DNA from: Desulfosporosinus sp.
GTDB taxonomy: Bacteria > Bacillota > Desulfitobacteriia > Desulfitobacteriales > Desulfitobacteriaceae
Assembly: GCA_003513495.1 (NCBI GenBank)
Contig: DOPM01000050.1
Location: 1 to 39,932 of the forward strand
Length of the DNA: 39,932 bases
Direction: 5' to 3'
Under the pieces are notes generated by a model. That model saw only the letters and a list, made by a program, of their open reading frames with translations. It made no database searches and was not told the DNA's origin. Positions within the stretch are counted from its first letter, which is position 1, and every line of letters starts with the position of its first letter. Below are positions 15,996 to 25,526 of the stretch, piece after piece. A program made the translations under genes and the position numbers.

Positions 15996-17765
15996 ATGGT
16001 TGAACTTATGGCCGTTAAAGATTATGCACAACAAATCGCAGAAGCAATCGCTACTGTTGTGAAGATCGATATTGAGATAGCGGATCATAAACTGATGCGT
16101 ATCGCTGGGACAGGCAGGTATCAAAAAGGGGTCGGTCAATCTATGGATCGGCAGGGGTATATTTACCAGGAAGTCTTACGGACCGGTCACCAATTTGTGA
16201 TAGAAACACCAGGTGTTCATCCCTTATGTGCCCCGTGTAAAGCCCGTGGGAACTGCTCTGAGAAGTATGAGGTTGTTTCGCCCATCAATTTGGATGATAA
16301 AGCAGTAGGGGTAATTGGTCTAATATGCTTTACCGAGGCACAAGCTACACTAATCCAGGAAAATCAACAATCATACTTAATTTTCCTAACAAAAATGGCA
16401 GAAACTATAGCGCTTAAAATGAAAGAGCAGGAATTTTTAACGGGATTGGTTTCGGCAAACCATTATCTTAATTCTATTATCGATTGTTTGGAAGAAGGGT
16501 TAATTACTGTCGATCTCGAGGGTAATGTACTTCACTATAATCAAGCTGCTAAGCGTCTGTTCAGTGCAAATTTGCTTACTCCAAAGAGTCATCTAAAGAG
16601 CTTGTTCGCACCGCAAATTGTCCTGGATATTCTCAGAGTAGGGGCCAATGGGGATGAAGTGGTCGAACGGGAAGTGCATTTAGAAACCAAAAAGAATCGA
16701 GTGCAAATGATTTTAAGAGCGTTGCCCATTGATAGTGCAGATGGAGTTAAAAGTATTGGTGTAACCCTTCGGCCTTTTGACGAAATAGGACGAATTGTCC
16801 ATCGCCTTTCCTTACAAGATGCGGGGTACACTATTGATGATATTTTAGGTGTGAGTGAAACAGTATGTCAGATTCGAGAGCGAGCTAAGGTTGTTGCAGA
16901 GAGTCAATCAACGGTCTTGATCCGCGGGGAAAGTGGAACAGGTAAGGAGATGTTGGCTCGCTCAATTCATAATCTCAGTTCTAGGCAACAAGGCATGTTT
17001 ATGGCGATTAACTGTACAGCAATTCCGGAAGCTCTACTGGAAAGTGAACTCTTCGGGTACGAAGAAGGTGCTTTTACCGGTGCGCGTAAAGGGGGGAAAA
17101 TCGGAAAGTTTGAGTTAGCCAATAAAGGTACACTTTTTCTTGACGAAATAGGGGATATGCCATTATTTTTGCAGGCAAAAATTCTCCGGGTACTGCAAGA
17201 ACGTCAAATTGAACGGATTGGTGGAATAGTTCCAATCCCTGTGGATGTTCGAGTTATTGCGGCCACTCATCGCAACCTTGAGGAAATGATGACCAAGGGC
17301 GAGTTCCGTGAAGATCTCTACTATCGAATTAATGTTTTTCCAATCGACATTAAACCTTTACGGGACAGAAAAGAAGATTTGCAAATCTTGTGTGAACACT
17401 TTATTGAAGGGTTTAATCAACGACTGAATAAGAACGTAAAATTAATATCCAATGGATTCCGACAAAAGCTGATGGAATACAGTTGGCCGGGCAATGTTCG
17501 TGAATTGCAGAACATCATTGAATATGCAATGAATTTAGCTAAAGATTCAACCTTAACTGAGGAGCATCTTTCTCCGAGACTCAAGAATATCAAGACCCAA
17601 AATGAAGAGGATGAATTCAATCTTGAAAAGGTTGAACGGGAGACTATTAAGCGCTGTTATCAAATGTTTGGTGCAGGGGTTCAAGGCAAAGAAAAAGCGG
17701 CAAAGGCTTTAGGGATTGGGATAGCAACACTTTATCGAAAACTTGCCCGTTATAACATTGAGTGA
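15996..17765 (+). CDS. Sigma-54-dependent activator, YgeV-like (copy 1)
   Basis: 589 residues from ATG 15996, preceded by GGGGG; an ATG at 15963 lacks a site. Layout: an N-terminal GAF-like sensor with DIEIADHKLMRIAGTGRY and a Cys cluster LCAPCKARGNC (about 76-86); a PAS-like domain (about 165-260); an AAA+ domain with Walker A GESGTGKE (about 310) and GAFTGA (about 357) for sigma-54 contact; and a Fis-type HTH ending AAKALGIGIATLYRKL. Sensor and Cys cluster match E. coli YgeV, which lies beside xdhABC there. It probably senses a purine-related signal and activates the four -24/-12 promoters of this cluster. Confidence 0.92.
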   Translation: MVELMAVKDYAQQIAEAIATVVKIDIEIADHKLMRIAGTGRYQKGVGQSMDRQGYIYQEVLRTGHQFVIETPGVHPLCAPCKARGNCSEKYEVVSPINLDDKAVGVIGLICFTEAQATLIQENQQSYLIFLTKMAETIALKMKEQEFLTGLVSANHYLNSIIDCLEEGLITVDLEGNVLHYNQAAKRLFSANLLTPKSHLKSLFAPQIVLDILRVGANGDEVVEREVHLETKKNRVQMILRALPIDSADGVKSIGVTLRPFDEIGRIVHRLSLQDAGYTIDDILGVSETVCQIRERAKVVAESQSTVLIRGESGTGKEMLARSIHNLSSRQQGMFMAINCTAIPEALLESELFGYEEGAFTGARKGGKIGKFELANKGTLFLDEIGDMPLFLQAKILRVLQERQIERIGGIVPIPVDVRVIAATHRNLEEMMTKGEFREDLYYRINVFPIDIKPLRDRKEDLQILCEHFIEGFNQRLNKNVKLISNGFRQKLMEYSWPGNVRELQNIIEYAMNLAKDSTLTEEHLSPRLKNIKTQNEEDEFNLEKVERETIKRCYQMFGAGVQGKEKAAKALGIGIATLYRKLARYNIE

Positions 17766-17780
17766 CTATTAAGTGGGGGT

Positions 17781-17891
17781 TATCAATATGATTAATTCTT
17801 ACTATAATGATAATTAACCTATCAATTTGATAATTTGGGCATGCATAGGGGCTTAAGGGCTTTAAAATGACCATCACCTATCAATGTGATA
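17781..17891. promoter_or_regulatory. Three TATCA-N3-TGATA enhancer-like dyads before xdhA
   Basis: TATCA-ATT-TGATA at 17820-17832 and TATCA-ATG-TGATA at 17879-17891 are exact; TATCA-ATA-TGATT at 17781-17793 has one mismatch. They sit about 67-175 bp upstream of the -24 element, the usual range for sigma-54 activator binding. Confidence 0.65.
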
Positions 17892-17956
17892 ACTGGGCCT
17901 TTTTAAGTTAAATACGAAAACGCGTTGTTTACTCATTTTTCGACAGTTTGGTTGGT

Positions 17957-17972
17957 TGGCATGAATTTTGCA
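17957..17972 (+). promoter_or_regulatory. Sigma-54 (-24/-12) promoter of xdhABC
   Basis: TTGGCATGAATTTTGCA matches the TGGCAC-N5-TTGCA consensus. GG (17958-17959) and GC (17970-17971) are 12 nt apart. It lies about 60 nt before the xdhA start codon. Confidence 0.9.
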
Positions 17973-18032
17973 CAGTTACATATGCTAGAACCGTTAATGG
18001 GTAAAAAATTGTTAGGGACGGGAGGAAACAAA

Positions 18033-20393
18033 ATGGCTTATACAGTTGTAGGAAAAAGTGTTAGAAGAGTCGATGCTGTAGCCAAGGTGACAGGCAGGGC
18101 CAAATATACAGATGATTTTTCTGAAAGAAATATGTTAGTTGGGAAGATTCTGCACAGTCCCTATGCGCATGCCATTGTTAAATCGATTGATGTAAGTAAG
18201 GCTAAAGCGCTACCTGGAGTTGAGGCTGTACTTACGTACAAAGATTTACCGGATATTCGTTTTGCGACTGCTATTCCCGGCATAATTGAGGCAATGGCTA
18301 CAGATGAAGTAGGTGTTGCAGAACTTAAATATAGCACGGCGGGGCATCCTTATGCCCTCGAAGAAACCCACCGGGATAAAGAAGATCGAAATATTTTGAC
18401 TCAGAAGGCCAGATTTGTAGGAGATAATATTGCTGCTGTAGTTGCTACCGACGACTTGATCGCCTCAAAGGCGTTAAAGCTGATTGAAGTTGAATACGAA
18501 GTTTTAGAGCCTTTGACTAGTACGGATGCTGCGCTTAAAGAAGGAGCGCCTTTAATTCATGATGATTGCGAGGGAAACATCATATCCTCAAAGGGATATG
18601 AAATGGGCAATATTGAAGAAGCTTTAAAGGAATCCGATCATGTTATTGAAGGTGAATATGAAACAAGCATAGTTCAGCACTGTCATTTAGAAAATCAAGT
18701 ATCCCATGCTTATGTTGATTCGGATCGCAGGATTGTTATCATGACCTCTACACAAATCCCTCATATTGTGCGCAGGATTGTCGCCCAATCTCTAGGCATT
18801 TCCTGGGGGCGTGTACGAGTTATCAAGCCATATATTGGGGGCGGGTTTGGTAATAAGCAAGATGTCTGCATCGAGCCATTGAATGCAGCAATGAGCTTGG
18901 CTGTGGGCGGTCGTCCTGTAAGGCTGGAGTTATCCCGGGAAGAGGCGATGATCGATACTCGCACTCGTCATGCATTTAAATTTAAAATCAAAACAGGAAT
19001 TAACAATGACGGAAAAATTAATGGTATTTATATTTCGGCCGTTTCCAACACTGGGGCTTACGCCTCTCATGGACATTCTATCGCCAGCAGTGGGGGAGGA
19101 AAGTTCCGTTATCTTTACCCGACAAAAGCGTTAAAATATGAGCCTCTAACCGTATATACTAATCTGCCGGTGGCTGGGGCAATGCGAGGGTATGGAACAC
19201 CCCAAATCTTTTTTGCCTTTGAATCCCATATTGAAGACATAGCGAAAAAGCTTAACTTGGACCCCATTGAGATTAGGAAGAAAAATGTAGTAAAAGAGGG
19301 TCATGTTGACCCATTAAGTAAAAATACAATTAGAAGCTGCAGTATCCGTGAGTGCATCGACAAAGGCAGAGAGTTAATTAAGTGGGATGCCAAGAAAGCC
19401 TTGTACAAGGAACAAACAGGAGATATCCGTCGAGGGGTGGGAATGGCTTGCTTTAGCTATGCTTCAGGAACCTATCCTGTAGCCTTAGAACTAGCGGGTG
19501 CTCGAATTGTCATGAATCAAGATGGTTCGGTTCAGCTTCAGCTGGGTGCCACTGAAATTGGCCAAGGAAGCGATACGGTCTTTGCTCAAATGGTGTCCGA
19601 AGTCCTGGGAATTCCCATGTATATGGTACATGTGATAAGTACCCAAGATACGGATATTACTCCCTTTGATACGGGGTCCTATGCTTCGAGACAAACCTAT
19701 GTATCCGGGATGGCTGTGGAAAAAGCGGCTTTAGAGGTAAAAAAGAAAGTTCTTACTGTCGCAAGCAGTATGACAGATATTCCTGCTCATCTGTTAGACC
19801 TTAAGGAGCAATCCGTTGTCTTCAAAGATTCGGGAGAAAAGGTCATTGAGCTGGAAGTAGTTGCGATGCAATCCTATTATGACAGGGTTAATGCTCAACC
19901 TATAACAAGTGATGTTTCAAATAATGCTCGCATTAATGCGATCCCTTTTGGAGTAACGTTTGCTGAAGTAGAAGTCGATATGAAGACGGGGAAAATTAAG
20001 ATTTTAGAAATCTACAATGTCCATGACTCCGGTAAGATCATTAATCCTCTTTTAGCTGAGGGGCAAGTTCATGGCGGAGTCAGCATGGCCATAGGTTATG
20101 CTCTGTCAGAACAATTACTCTTTGATGAGAAGACGGGTAAACCTCTCAATAATAATTTGCTGGATTATAAACTTCCAACAATCATGGATACTCCGGATAT
20201 TGGCGCAGCCTTTGTTGAAAAAGAAGATCCCACTGGGCCCTTTGGTGTCAAATCCTTAGGAGAACCTCCGATTGTTTCTCCTGCACCTGCAATTCGTAAT
20301 GCCGTACTGGATGCTACGGATGTTGCCTTCAATAGGATACCCATGAATCCACAGCGGGTTTTTGAAAAGTTTAAAGAACAGGGATTAATCTAG
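18033..20393 (+). CDS. xdhA: Xanthine dehydrogenase-type hydroxylase, molybdenum-binding subunit
   Basis: 786 residues from ATG 18033 (GGGAGG upstream). The frame is open further upstream, but that part overlaps the sigma-54 promoter. Close to E. coli XdhA throughout: VDAVAKVTGRAKYTDDF at the N-terminus, PYIGGGFGNKQD (about 265-276), AGAMRGYGTPQ, GATEIGQGSDTVFAQM and the late KSLGEPPIVSPAPAIRNA loop with the catalytic Glu. It carries the molybdopterin cofactor and hydroxylates a purine such as hypoxanthine or xanthine, or runs in reverse on urate. XdhB and XdhC complete the complex. Related enzymes may use selenium; nothing in the sequence proves it. Confidence 0.95.
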   Translation: MAYTVVGKSVRRVDAVAKVTGRAKYTDDFSERNMLVGKILHSPYAHAIVKSIDVSKAKALPGVEAVLTYKDLPDIRFATAIPGIIEAMATDEVGVAELKYSTAGHPYALEETHRDKEDRNILTQKARFVGDNIAAVVATDDLIASKALKLIEVEYEVLEPLTSTDAALKEGAPLIHDDCEGNIISSKGYEMGNIEEALKESDHVIEGEYETSIVQHCHLENQVSHAYVDSDRRIVIMTSTQIPHIVRRIVAQSLGISWGRVRVIKPYIGGGFGNKQDVCIEPLNAAMSLAVGGRPVRLELSREEAMIDTRTRHAFKFKIKTGINNDGKINGIYISAVSNTGAYASHGHSIASSGGGKFRYLYPTKALKYEPLTVYTNLPVAGAMRGYGTPQIFFAFESHIEDIAKKLNLDPIEIRKKNVVKEGHVDPLSKNTIRSCSIRECIDKGRELIKWDAKKALYKEQTGDIRRGVGMACFSYASGTYPVALELAGARIVMNQDGSVQLQLGATEIGQGSDTVFAQMVSEVLGIPMYMVHVISTQDTDITPFDTGSYASRQTYVSGMAVEKAALEVKKKVLTVASSMTDIPAHLLDLKEQSVVFKDSGEKVIELEVVAMQSYYDRVNAQPITSDVSNNARINAIPFGVTFAEVEVDMKTGKIKILEIYNVHDSGKIINPLLAEGQVHGGVSMAIGYALSEQLLFDEKTGKPLNNNLLDYKLPTIMDTPDIGAAFVEKEDPTGPFGVKSLGEPPIVSPAPAIRNAVLDATDVAFNRIPMNPQRVFEKFKEQGLI

Positions 20394-20408
20394 TAAGGCG
20401 GTGATAAG

Positions 20409-21290
20409 ATGTACGATATTAAAGGCTACTATGATGCTGAAACCGTAAGCGAGGCAACTGCGCTTCTTGCGGACAACCCTAATTTAAAGATTATTGCAGG
20501 CGGGACAGACATGCTCATCAAGATGCACGGAGGGCAACTTGAAGATGTTGAGCTCTTAAGCCTTCGCAAGATTAAGTCCTTAGAAAAGATTAGTATAGCG
20601 GATAATGGGACAATCGTTATCGGTGCAATGGCTACCTTTTCTATGATTTTTCACAATCCTATTCTTAAGGACGCAGCACCGATTTTAACGGAAGCGGCTA
20701 TTTCTATGGGGGGGCCGCAGATTAGAAATATTGCGACCATTGGCGGAAACGTCTGTAACGGTGCTACCTCTGCAGACAGTGCCTCATCGTTGTTTGCCCT
20801 CAATGCTCAGCTTAAACTAGAAAGCAAAGCTGGAGAGCGTGTCGTTCCAATCCGTGAGTTCTATCTAGGACCCGGCAAAGTTGCCCTTAATCCCGGAGAA
20901 ATATTAACTGAGATTCTTATTGCACCAGAAGATTATAAGGGTTTCGGTGGGCATTATATCAAGTTTGCTATGCGTGAAGCCATGGATATTGCCACCCTTG
21001 GAGTGGCTGTCCTTTGCAAAGTAGAAAGCGTAACGTTTAATGAGGTTAGGATTGGACTTGGGGTTGCGGGACCAACGCCTTTAAGATGCCTTGAGGCGGA
21101 AGAATATGCCAAGGGCAAGGAAATCTCATCAGAAACCCTTGCAGAGATAGGGAAGCTGGCGGTTAAATCTACAAAGGCTAGAACCTCATGGCGAGCTTCC
21201 AAAGAATATAGGGAACATCTAGTGGAGGAGCTCACCCAAAGAGCTTTAAAAACCGCCGTTGTGAGCGCAGGAGGTGCGGAAGTTGTTTAA
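20409..21290 (+). CDS. xdhB: Xanthine dehydrogenase-type hydroxylase, FAD subunit
   Basis: 293 residues, the same length as E. coli XdhB. FAD-binding motifs: KIIAGGTDMLIKM (about 28-40) and RNIATIGGNVCNGATSADS (about 106-124). C-terminal CO-dehydrogenase-flavoprotein domain: VRIGLGVAGPTPLRCLEAE. It passes electrons from the iron-sulfur subunit to NAD or another carrier. It starts 15 nt after xdhA (GGCGGTGAT ribosome site) and overlaps xdhC by 8 nt, so the three are one operon. Confidence 0.95.
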   Translation: MYDIKGYYDAETVSEATALLADNPNLKIIAGGTDMLIKMHGGQLEDVELLSLRKIKSLEKISIADNGTIVIGAMATFSMIFHNPILKDAAPILTEAAISMGGPQIRNIATIGGNVCNGATSADSASSLFALNAQLKLESKAGERVVPIREFYLGPGKVALNPGEILTEILIAPEDYKGFGGHYIKFAMREAMDIATLGVAVLCKVESVTFNEVRIGLGVAGPTPLRCLEAEEYAKGKEISSETLAEIGKLAVKSTKARTSWRASKEYREHLVEELTQRALKTAVVSAGGAEVV

Positions 21291-21789
21291 ACGAATTGCC
21301 TTTACGGTAAATGGTAAAGCTTACAATTTTGAAGTGGATGTACGTGAATCGTTGTTAGATGTTTTGAGAAGTCATCTAGGTTTTACGGGTGCTAAGCAAG
21401 GGTGTGGGGTAGGAGAATGTGGTGCCTGCAGTGTCCTTATTGATGGTGTTCCTACGGATACCTGCATTTATTTAGCAGTTTGGGCAGATGGGAAGGATAT
21501 TCGGACCATTGAGGGTGTCGCTGAAAAAAATGGAGAACTCTCTGATGTGCAAAAAGCCTTCGTAGACGAGGGAGCTGTACAGTGTGGATTCTGTACCCCT
21601 GGCCTTATCTTGACCACAACGGCGTTAAAAGAGAGTGGAAAAGACTACACTCGTGAAGAGTTAAAACGGGAGCTTTCAGGGCATTTGTGCAGGTGTACAG
21701 GATACCAAAACATTTTAAAAGCCGCCGAAAAATCCTTAGAAGGACATGTCTGTACATGTGTAGACAGTCCTCATTATAAAGGGGAATAA
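21283..21789 (+). CDS. xdhC: Xanthine dehydrogenase-type hydroxylase, 2Fe-2S subunit
   Basis: 168 residues from TTG 21283, chosen because AGGAGG (21269-21274) is 8 nt upstream; a GTG at 21274 overlaps that site. Two [2Fe-2S] clusters are visible: the plant-ferredoxin type CGVGECGACSVLIDG...TC (about 38-60) and the C-terminal type CGFCTPG...CRCTGYQ (about 102-140). It relays electrons from XdhA to XdhB. A Cys-containing tail (GHVCTCVDSPHY) extends past the usual end. It is the last gene of the xdh operon before a hairpin. Confidence 0.94.
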   Translation: MFKRIAFTVNGKAYNFEVDVRESLLDVLRSHLGFTGAKQGCGVGECGACSVLIDGVPTDTCIYLAVWADGKDIRTIEGVAEKNGELSDVQKAFVDEGAVQCGFCTPGLILTTTALKESGKDYTREELKRELSGHLCRCTGYQNILKAAEKSLEGHVCTCVDSPHYKGE

Positions 21790-21799
21790 TACTAATTTT

Positions 21800-21831
21800 A
21801 CTTCAGAGGAAGTCCTATCTTTCTCTGAAGT
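21800..21831 (+). terminator. Hairpin between xdhC and ygfK
   Basis: Perfect 9-bp stem ACTTCAGAG/CTCTGAAGT with a 14-nt loop. It lacks a T-run, so it may only partly stop transcription; no separate promoter for ygfK is evident, so read-through from xdhABC is likely. Confidence 0.5.
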
Positions 21832-21873
21832 ATAGTTGATAAATTTCTAGGAAGAATTGAGGAATGATAAATA

Positions 21874-24800
21874 ATGACTGAAAAATTTATGAATGATAAA
21901 ATGCTCCAGATTCCCTTTGATAAACTGGTCAACTGGATGTTTGAGGAATATAAACGAACTCAAACAATTTTTGGAGTTTCTGAGGTCAAGTTTTTTCATA
22001 AGCAAAACAACCAACGCCTTAAGCTTTTCGGGGAGACTATGGAGACTCCCGTTGGTCCGGCAGCTGGTCCACATACTCAGTTAGCACAAAATATTGTTGC
22101 GTCTTATCTTAGCGGCAGTCGCTTTTTTGAGTTGAAATCTGTCCAGATAATGGATGAGTTAGAGATTCCGAAGCCGTGTATATTGGCAGAGGATGAGTGT
22201 TATAACACGGAATGGTCTACAGAGCTTCCGATTATGGGAGCCTTTGATGAGTATGTAAAAGCTTGGTTTGCACTCCATATCCTGCAAAAGGAGTTTTTCA
22301 ACCAAAGTGATCGTGGATTTATGTTTAACATGAGCGTTGGATACGACCTAAAGGGAATCCAATCTCCAAAAGTAGACGCCTTTATTGAAGGACTTAAAGA
22401 TGCTTCCAATACTCCGATTTTTAAAGAGTGTCTGGCTTCTCTCTTGGATAATGTTGATAAGTTTGAAAAGCTTGATGAAGCTTATATTAAGCAGATATCA
22501 CCTAATATTTGCACGTCCATAACCTTATCGACCATGCACGGAACCCCTCCCCAGGAGATTGAAGCGATTATACAATACTTGATTAGTGAAAAGAAATTGC
22601 ATACCTTTGTCAAGATGAACCCTACACTATTAGGCTATCAATACGTAAGAGACACGTTCGATAAGATGGGTTACAAGTATATTCAAATTAAGGAAGAATC
22701 CTTTACCCATGACCTTCAATTTAATGATGGGGTTGAAATGTTAAAACGCCTTAAAGTATTTGCTAAAGAAAAGCAAAAAGACTTTGGGGTCAAAATGTCC
22801 AACACCTTGCCTTGTCGAATTACAAAGTCTGAACTGCCAGGGGAAGAAATGTATATGTCGGGTCGGTCCTTATATCCTCTAACCATCAATCTGGCCTACA
22901 AGCTGGCTGCGGAGTTTGATGGGGATCTTAAAATCTCTTTTTCCGGCGGTGCGGACGCCTTCAATATCGACCGGATCTTTGAGACGGGGATTCAACCCAT
23001 TACGGTGGCAACGACCTTGCTCAAACCGGGGGCCTATTTGCGCTTTAAACAATTAGCAGAGCTCTTAGATCCTATGATGACGGATCAGGAGTCTGAAAAA
23101 CTTGATATGGAAAAGTTAAAAGCTTTAGCCGAAAGTTCCTTTGAGGATGCTAACCATATTAAAGAAACCAGGGATATGATCAATCGTAAAACAGAACTTA
23201 AGCTGCCTGTCTTCGATTGCTTTATTGCCCCTTGTACCGTGGGATGTCCTATTGAACAGGATGTGCCTGAGTATCTGCGCTTAGTAGGAGAAGGGCGTTA
23301 TGAGGAAGCTTTTGATGTAATTGTTTCAAAGAACCCATTCCCCTTTATTACAGGAACGATTTGTAGTCATAACTGTATGACTAAGTGTACTCGATTGGAT
23401 TATGATGAATCCGTTCATATCCGCGGACAGAAATTAGTCGCTGCGGAAAATGGGTATGATGCCTATATGCAGAAAATCCCCGCTCTTACACCGGAATCCT
23501 CGGCTAAAGTTGCTGTCATCGGAGCTGGTCCGTCAGGACTTGCGGCGGCATATTTCCTCGCCAAAGGTGGTATGGAGGTTACTGTCTTCGACAAGAGGGA
23601 GAAAGCCGGCGGAACTGTGGAATATGTGATTCCTGACTTTAGGATTCCTTACGAGGCCATTGAGAAGGACCTTAAACTTATCGAGAAAATGGGTGTTAAG
23701 TTCGAATTTGGCATTGATCCGAATTTCTCTGTCGAGGATTACAAAGCTAAGGGATTTAAATATGTCTATGTAGCCATCGGTGCTGGTAAAACCAATAACT
23801 TTACCCTCGAAGGGGATCAAGATCGTGTAATGGGTGCAATCCCCTTCTTAGAAGCTTATAAGGTTGATAAAGATGCTTTAAACCTTGGCAAAAATGTAGC
23901 TGTTGTCGGCGGTGGAAACTCGGCAATGGATTCTTCCCGGGCTGCTTTAAGAGTTAAGGGTGTTGAAAAGGTCTACATTATTTATCGCAGAACCAAAGAG
24001 TATATGCCTGCTGATCACGAAGAGTTAATCTATGCTGAGGAAGATGGAGTTATCTTTAAAGAACTTCTGGCACCTGTTTCACTGAGCGGAGGGGTCTTGA
24101 AGTGTCAGAAGATGGAGCTGGGTCAACCGGATGCTTCCGGCCGTAGAAAACCTGTGGCTATTGAGGGTGCCTATGAGGAGTTAGCGGTAGATACAGTCTT
24201 GTCTGCTATCGGGGAACTGGTGGATTATGATTTGTTAAAGCAAAACGGTATCGAGGTTAATGACAAAGGTAAGATCAATATCAATGAAGACACACTGGAA
24301 ACCAATGTAGAGAACGTTTATATCGGTGGGGATGCCCTCGTTGGGCCTTGGACAGTGGTTGGTGCGGCCAAGCACGGGACGATTGCTGCCAGAGCGATTT
24401 TAGGAAAAGAGAATCGTGAATTCAAGCAAGAATACGTAAATAAGATTTCCTTTAATAACGAGAGGCAGCTCCTTGATATATCCGAAAAGAAAGGGGTTAT
24501 GCAACCGGTAGCTGATCACAAACTAGAGTCAGAGCGATGCTTAGAGTGCAACAAAGTTTGTAATATCTGTGCCGAGGTTTGCCCAAACCGTGCTAATCTT
24601 ATGATTCCTGTTAATGGAAAAGGATTGGAAAATATAAATCAGATTTTACACGTTGATGGAATGTGCAATGTCTGCGGAAACTGCGGAACCTTCTGTCCGT
24701 ATTCAAGTGAGCCTTATAAGGTTAAATTAACTCTGTTCTGGACTGAGAAGGATTTCATGAATAGTCCTAGTATTGGATTCTACTTCATCAATGAGGGTGC

Positions 24801-24954
24801 TAATGGTGAGTTTATGCTTCGTCTTGAGGAGGAAGTTTCCAAAGTGACCTTCGATGAATCAGGCAATACAGATGTGCCCATCGATGATAAGGTTGCTGCC
24901 TTTATTTGGACAGTTTATAAAGACCATGACTATCTGTATAAAGTTTTAAACTAA
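21874..24954 (+). CDS. ygfK: YgfK family iron-sulfur flavoprotein
   Basis: 1026 residues, close in length and sequence to E. coli YgfK (GPAAGPHTQLAQNIV, ECYNTEWSTE, NPTLLGY, LPGEEMYMSGR). Domains: an N-terminal dihydroorotate-dehydrogenase-like barrel (about 1-420); a GltD-like part starting with a Cys-rich segment (CFIAPCTVGCP, about 449); FAD motif VIGAGPSGLAAAYF (about 548); a NAD(P)H motif VVGGGNSAMD (about 676); and a C-terminal pair of 4Fe-4S sites (CLECNKVCNICAEVCP, MCNVCGNCGTFCP). Annotated in databases as a putative selenate reductase subunit, but genetics in E. coli and gut anaerobes link the family to anaerobic purine/urate breakdown. It probably moves NAD(P)H electrons to a purine-derived substrate. 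Confidence 0.93.
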   Translation: MTEKFMNDKMLQIPFDKLVNWMFEEYKRTQTIFGVSEVKFFHKQNNQRLKLFGETMETPVGPAAGPHTQLAQNIVASYLSGSRFFELKSVQIMDELEIPKPCILAEDECYNTEWSTELPIMGAFDEYVKAWFALHILQKEFFNQSDRGFMFNMSVGYDLKGIQSPKVDAFIEGLKDASNTPIFKECLASLLDNVDKFEKLDEAYIKQISPNICTSITLSTMHGTPPQEIEAIIQYLISEKKLHTFVKMNPTLLGYQYVRDTFDKMGYKYIQIKEESFTHDLQFNDGVEMLKRLKVFAKEKQKDFGVKMSNTLPCRITKSELPGEEMYMSGRSLYPLTINLAYKLAAEFDGDLKISFSGGADAFNIDRIFETGIQPITVATTLLKPGAYLRFKQLAELLDPMMTDQESEKLDMEKLKALAESSFEDANHIKETRDMINRKTELKLPVFDCFIAPCTVGCPIEQDVPEYLRLVGEGRYEEAFDVIVSKNPFPFITGTICSHNCMTKCTRLDYDESVHIRGQKLVAAENGYDAYMQKIPALTPESSAKVAVIGAGPSGLAAAYFLAKGGMEVTVFDKREKAGGTVEYVIPDFRIPYEAIEKDLKLIEKMGVKFEFGIDPNFSVEDYKAKGFKYVYVAIGAGKTNNFTLEGDQDRVMGAIPFLEAYKVDKDALNLGKNVAVVGGGNSAMDSSRAALRVKGVEKVYIIYRRTKEYMPADHEELIYAEEDGVIFKELLAPVSLSGGVLKCQKMELGQPDASGRRKPVAIEGAYEELAVDTVLSAIGELVDYDLLKQNGIEVNDKGKININEDTLETNVENVYIGGDALVGPWTVVGAAKHGTIAARAILGKENREFKQEYVNKISFNNERQLLDISEKKGVMQPVADHKLESERCLECNKVCNICAEVCPNRANLMIPVNGKGLENINQILHVDGMCNVCGNCGTFCPYSSEPYKVKLTLFWTEKDFMNSPSIGFYFINEGANGEFMLRLEEEVSKVTFDESGNTDVPIDDKVAAFIWTVYKDHDYLYKVLN

Positions 24955-24965
24955 TGCACATATTG

Positions 24966-24997
24966 AGAGAGGTCGAACTTAACAATTCGACCTCTCT
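24966..24997 (+). terminator. 12-bp hairpin after ygfK
   Basis: Perfect stem AGAGAGGTCGAA/TTCGACCTCTCT with an 8-nt loop, 11 nt past the stop. No strong T-run follows, so it is a weak terminator or a 3'-end stability element. Confidence 0.6.
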
Positions 24998-25278
24998 AGA
25001 ATCGAAAACTACATAAGTTTATGGCAAATTTGTTTCAATTGTAGGATTTATCTTCGTAATTAATTAAGGTAATTCTCACATCGAAAAATTTTATCATTAA
25101 GGTACAGAACCTTATCATAATGATAAGGTTCTGTAATGGAGTGAGAGCCTGTCATATCGGCATTTTCCTGGTTGTATGACTCGAAAATCACCATTCATAT
25201 TATTACTTTGATAAAGGTGACAAAAGGGTTAAAGAGGAAAGAGTCGATTTCTAGGCAACCTTAGATCAATCTGTCGAG
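24998..25278. other. Regulatory region upstream of the permease promoter
   Basis: No gene is seen on either strand. The notable element is the long palindrome at 25105-25133, described separately, plus half-sites such as TTTGATAA near 25207. The rest is AT-rich with no pattern I recognise. Confidence 0.6.
25105..25133. promoter_or_regulatory. 29-bp palindrome, enhancer-like site before the permease
   Basis: Two 14-bp perfect arms (CAGAACCTTATCAT and its complement) flank a single central base. The core is TATCA-TAA-TGATA, the same spacing as the dyads before xdhA. It lies about 160 bp upstream of the -24/-12 promoter, so it is a strong candidate binding site for a YgeV-like activator. Confidence 0.7.
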
Positions 25279-25295
25279 TTGGCACGAAATTTGCT
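25279..25295 (+). promoter_or_regulatory. Sigma-54 (-24/-12) promoter of the permease
   Basis: TTGGCACGAAATTTGCT, a full consensus match; GG at 25281-25282 and GC at 25293-25294. It lies about 232 nt before the permease start codon, leaving a long leader. Confidence 0.92.
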
Positions 25296-25305
25296 ACTAG
25301 AACTA

Positions 25306-25526
25306 AAGTATGAGGCGCAAAAAATGCCTTGCAAGGACCCTTGACCCAAAATTCAATGCTTTGCCCACCAACCTTGCTAAAACGGTTTTCAAAGATTCTT
25401 AAGAGGTACGAGCAAAGCAGACCCCTTGAATTAGTTGCGGGACTTTCTCAAGGACAAGGATTATAAGGAGGTGACTGTAGTTTAGTTGAAATCTCACCGC
25501 ATTGAAAATAAGGAGGAAAGTTAACA
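25306..25526 (+). other. Long 5' leader of the permease mRNA
   Basis: About 220 nt between the expected transcription start and ATG 25527. It contains the short palindrome CAAGGACCCTTG (25333-25344) and a second strong ribosome site AAGGAGGTGA (25465-25474) with no good start after it. I do not recognise a purine riboswitch consensus. It may be a control element, but nothing specific can be shown. Confidence 0.4.

Noticed and set aside
17925..18032. Longer N-terminus for XdhA
   Set aside because: It would span the sigma-54 promoter; ATG 18033 has a good ribosome site and matches the family start.
25486..25524. Leader peptide (TTG start) before the permease
   Set aside because: The ribosome site is 14 nt away and the 12-codon product shows no pattern.
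25306..25526. Purine riboswitch in the permease leader
   Set aside because: The conserved purine riboswitch core sequences are not present.
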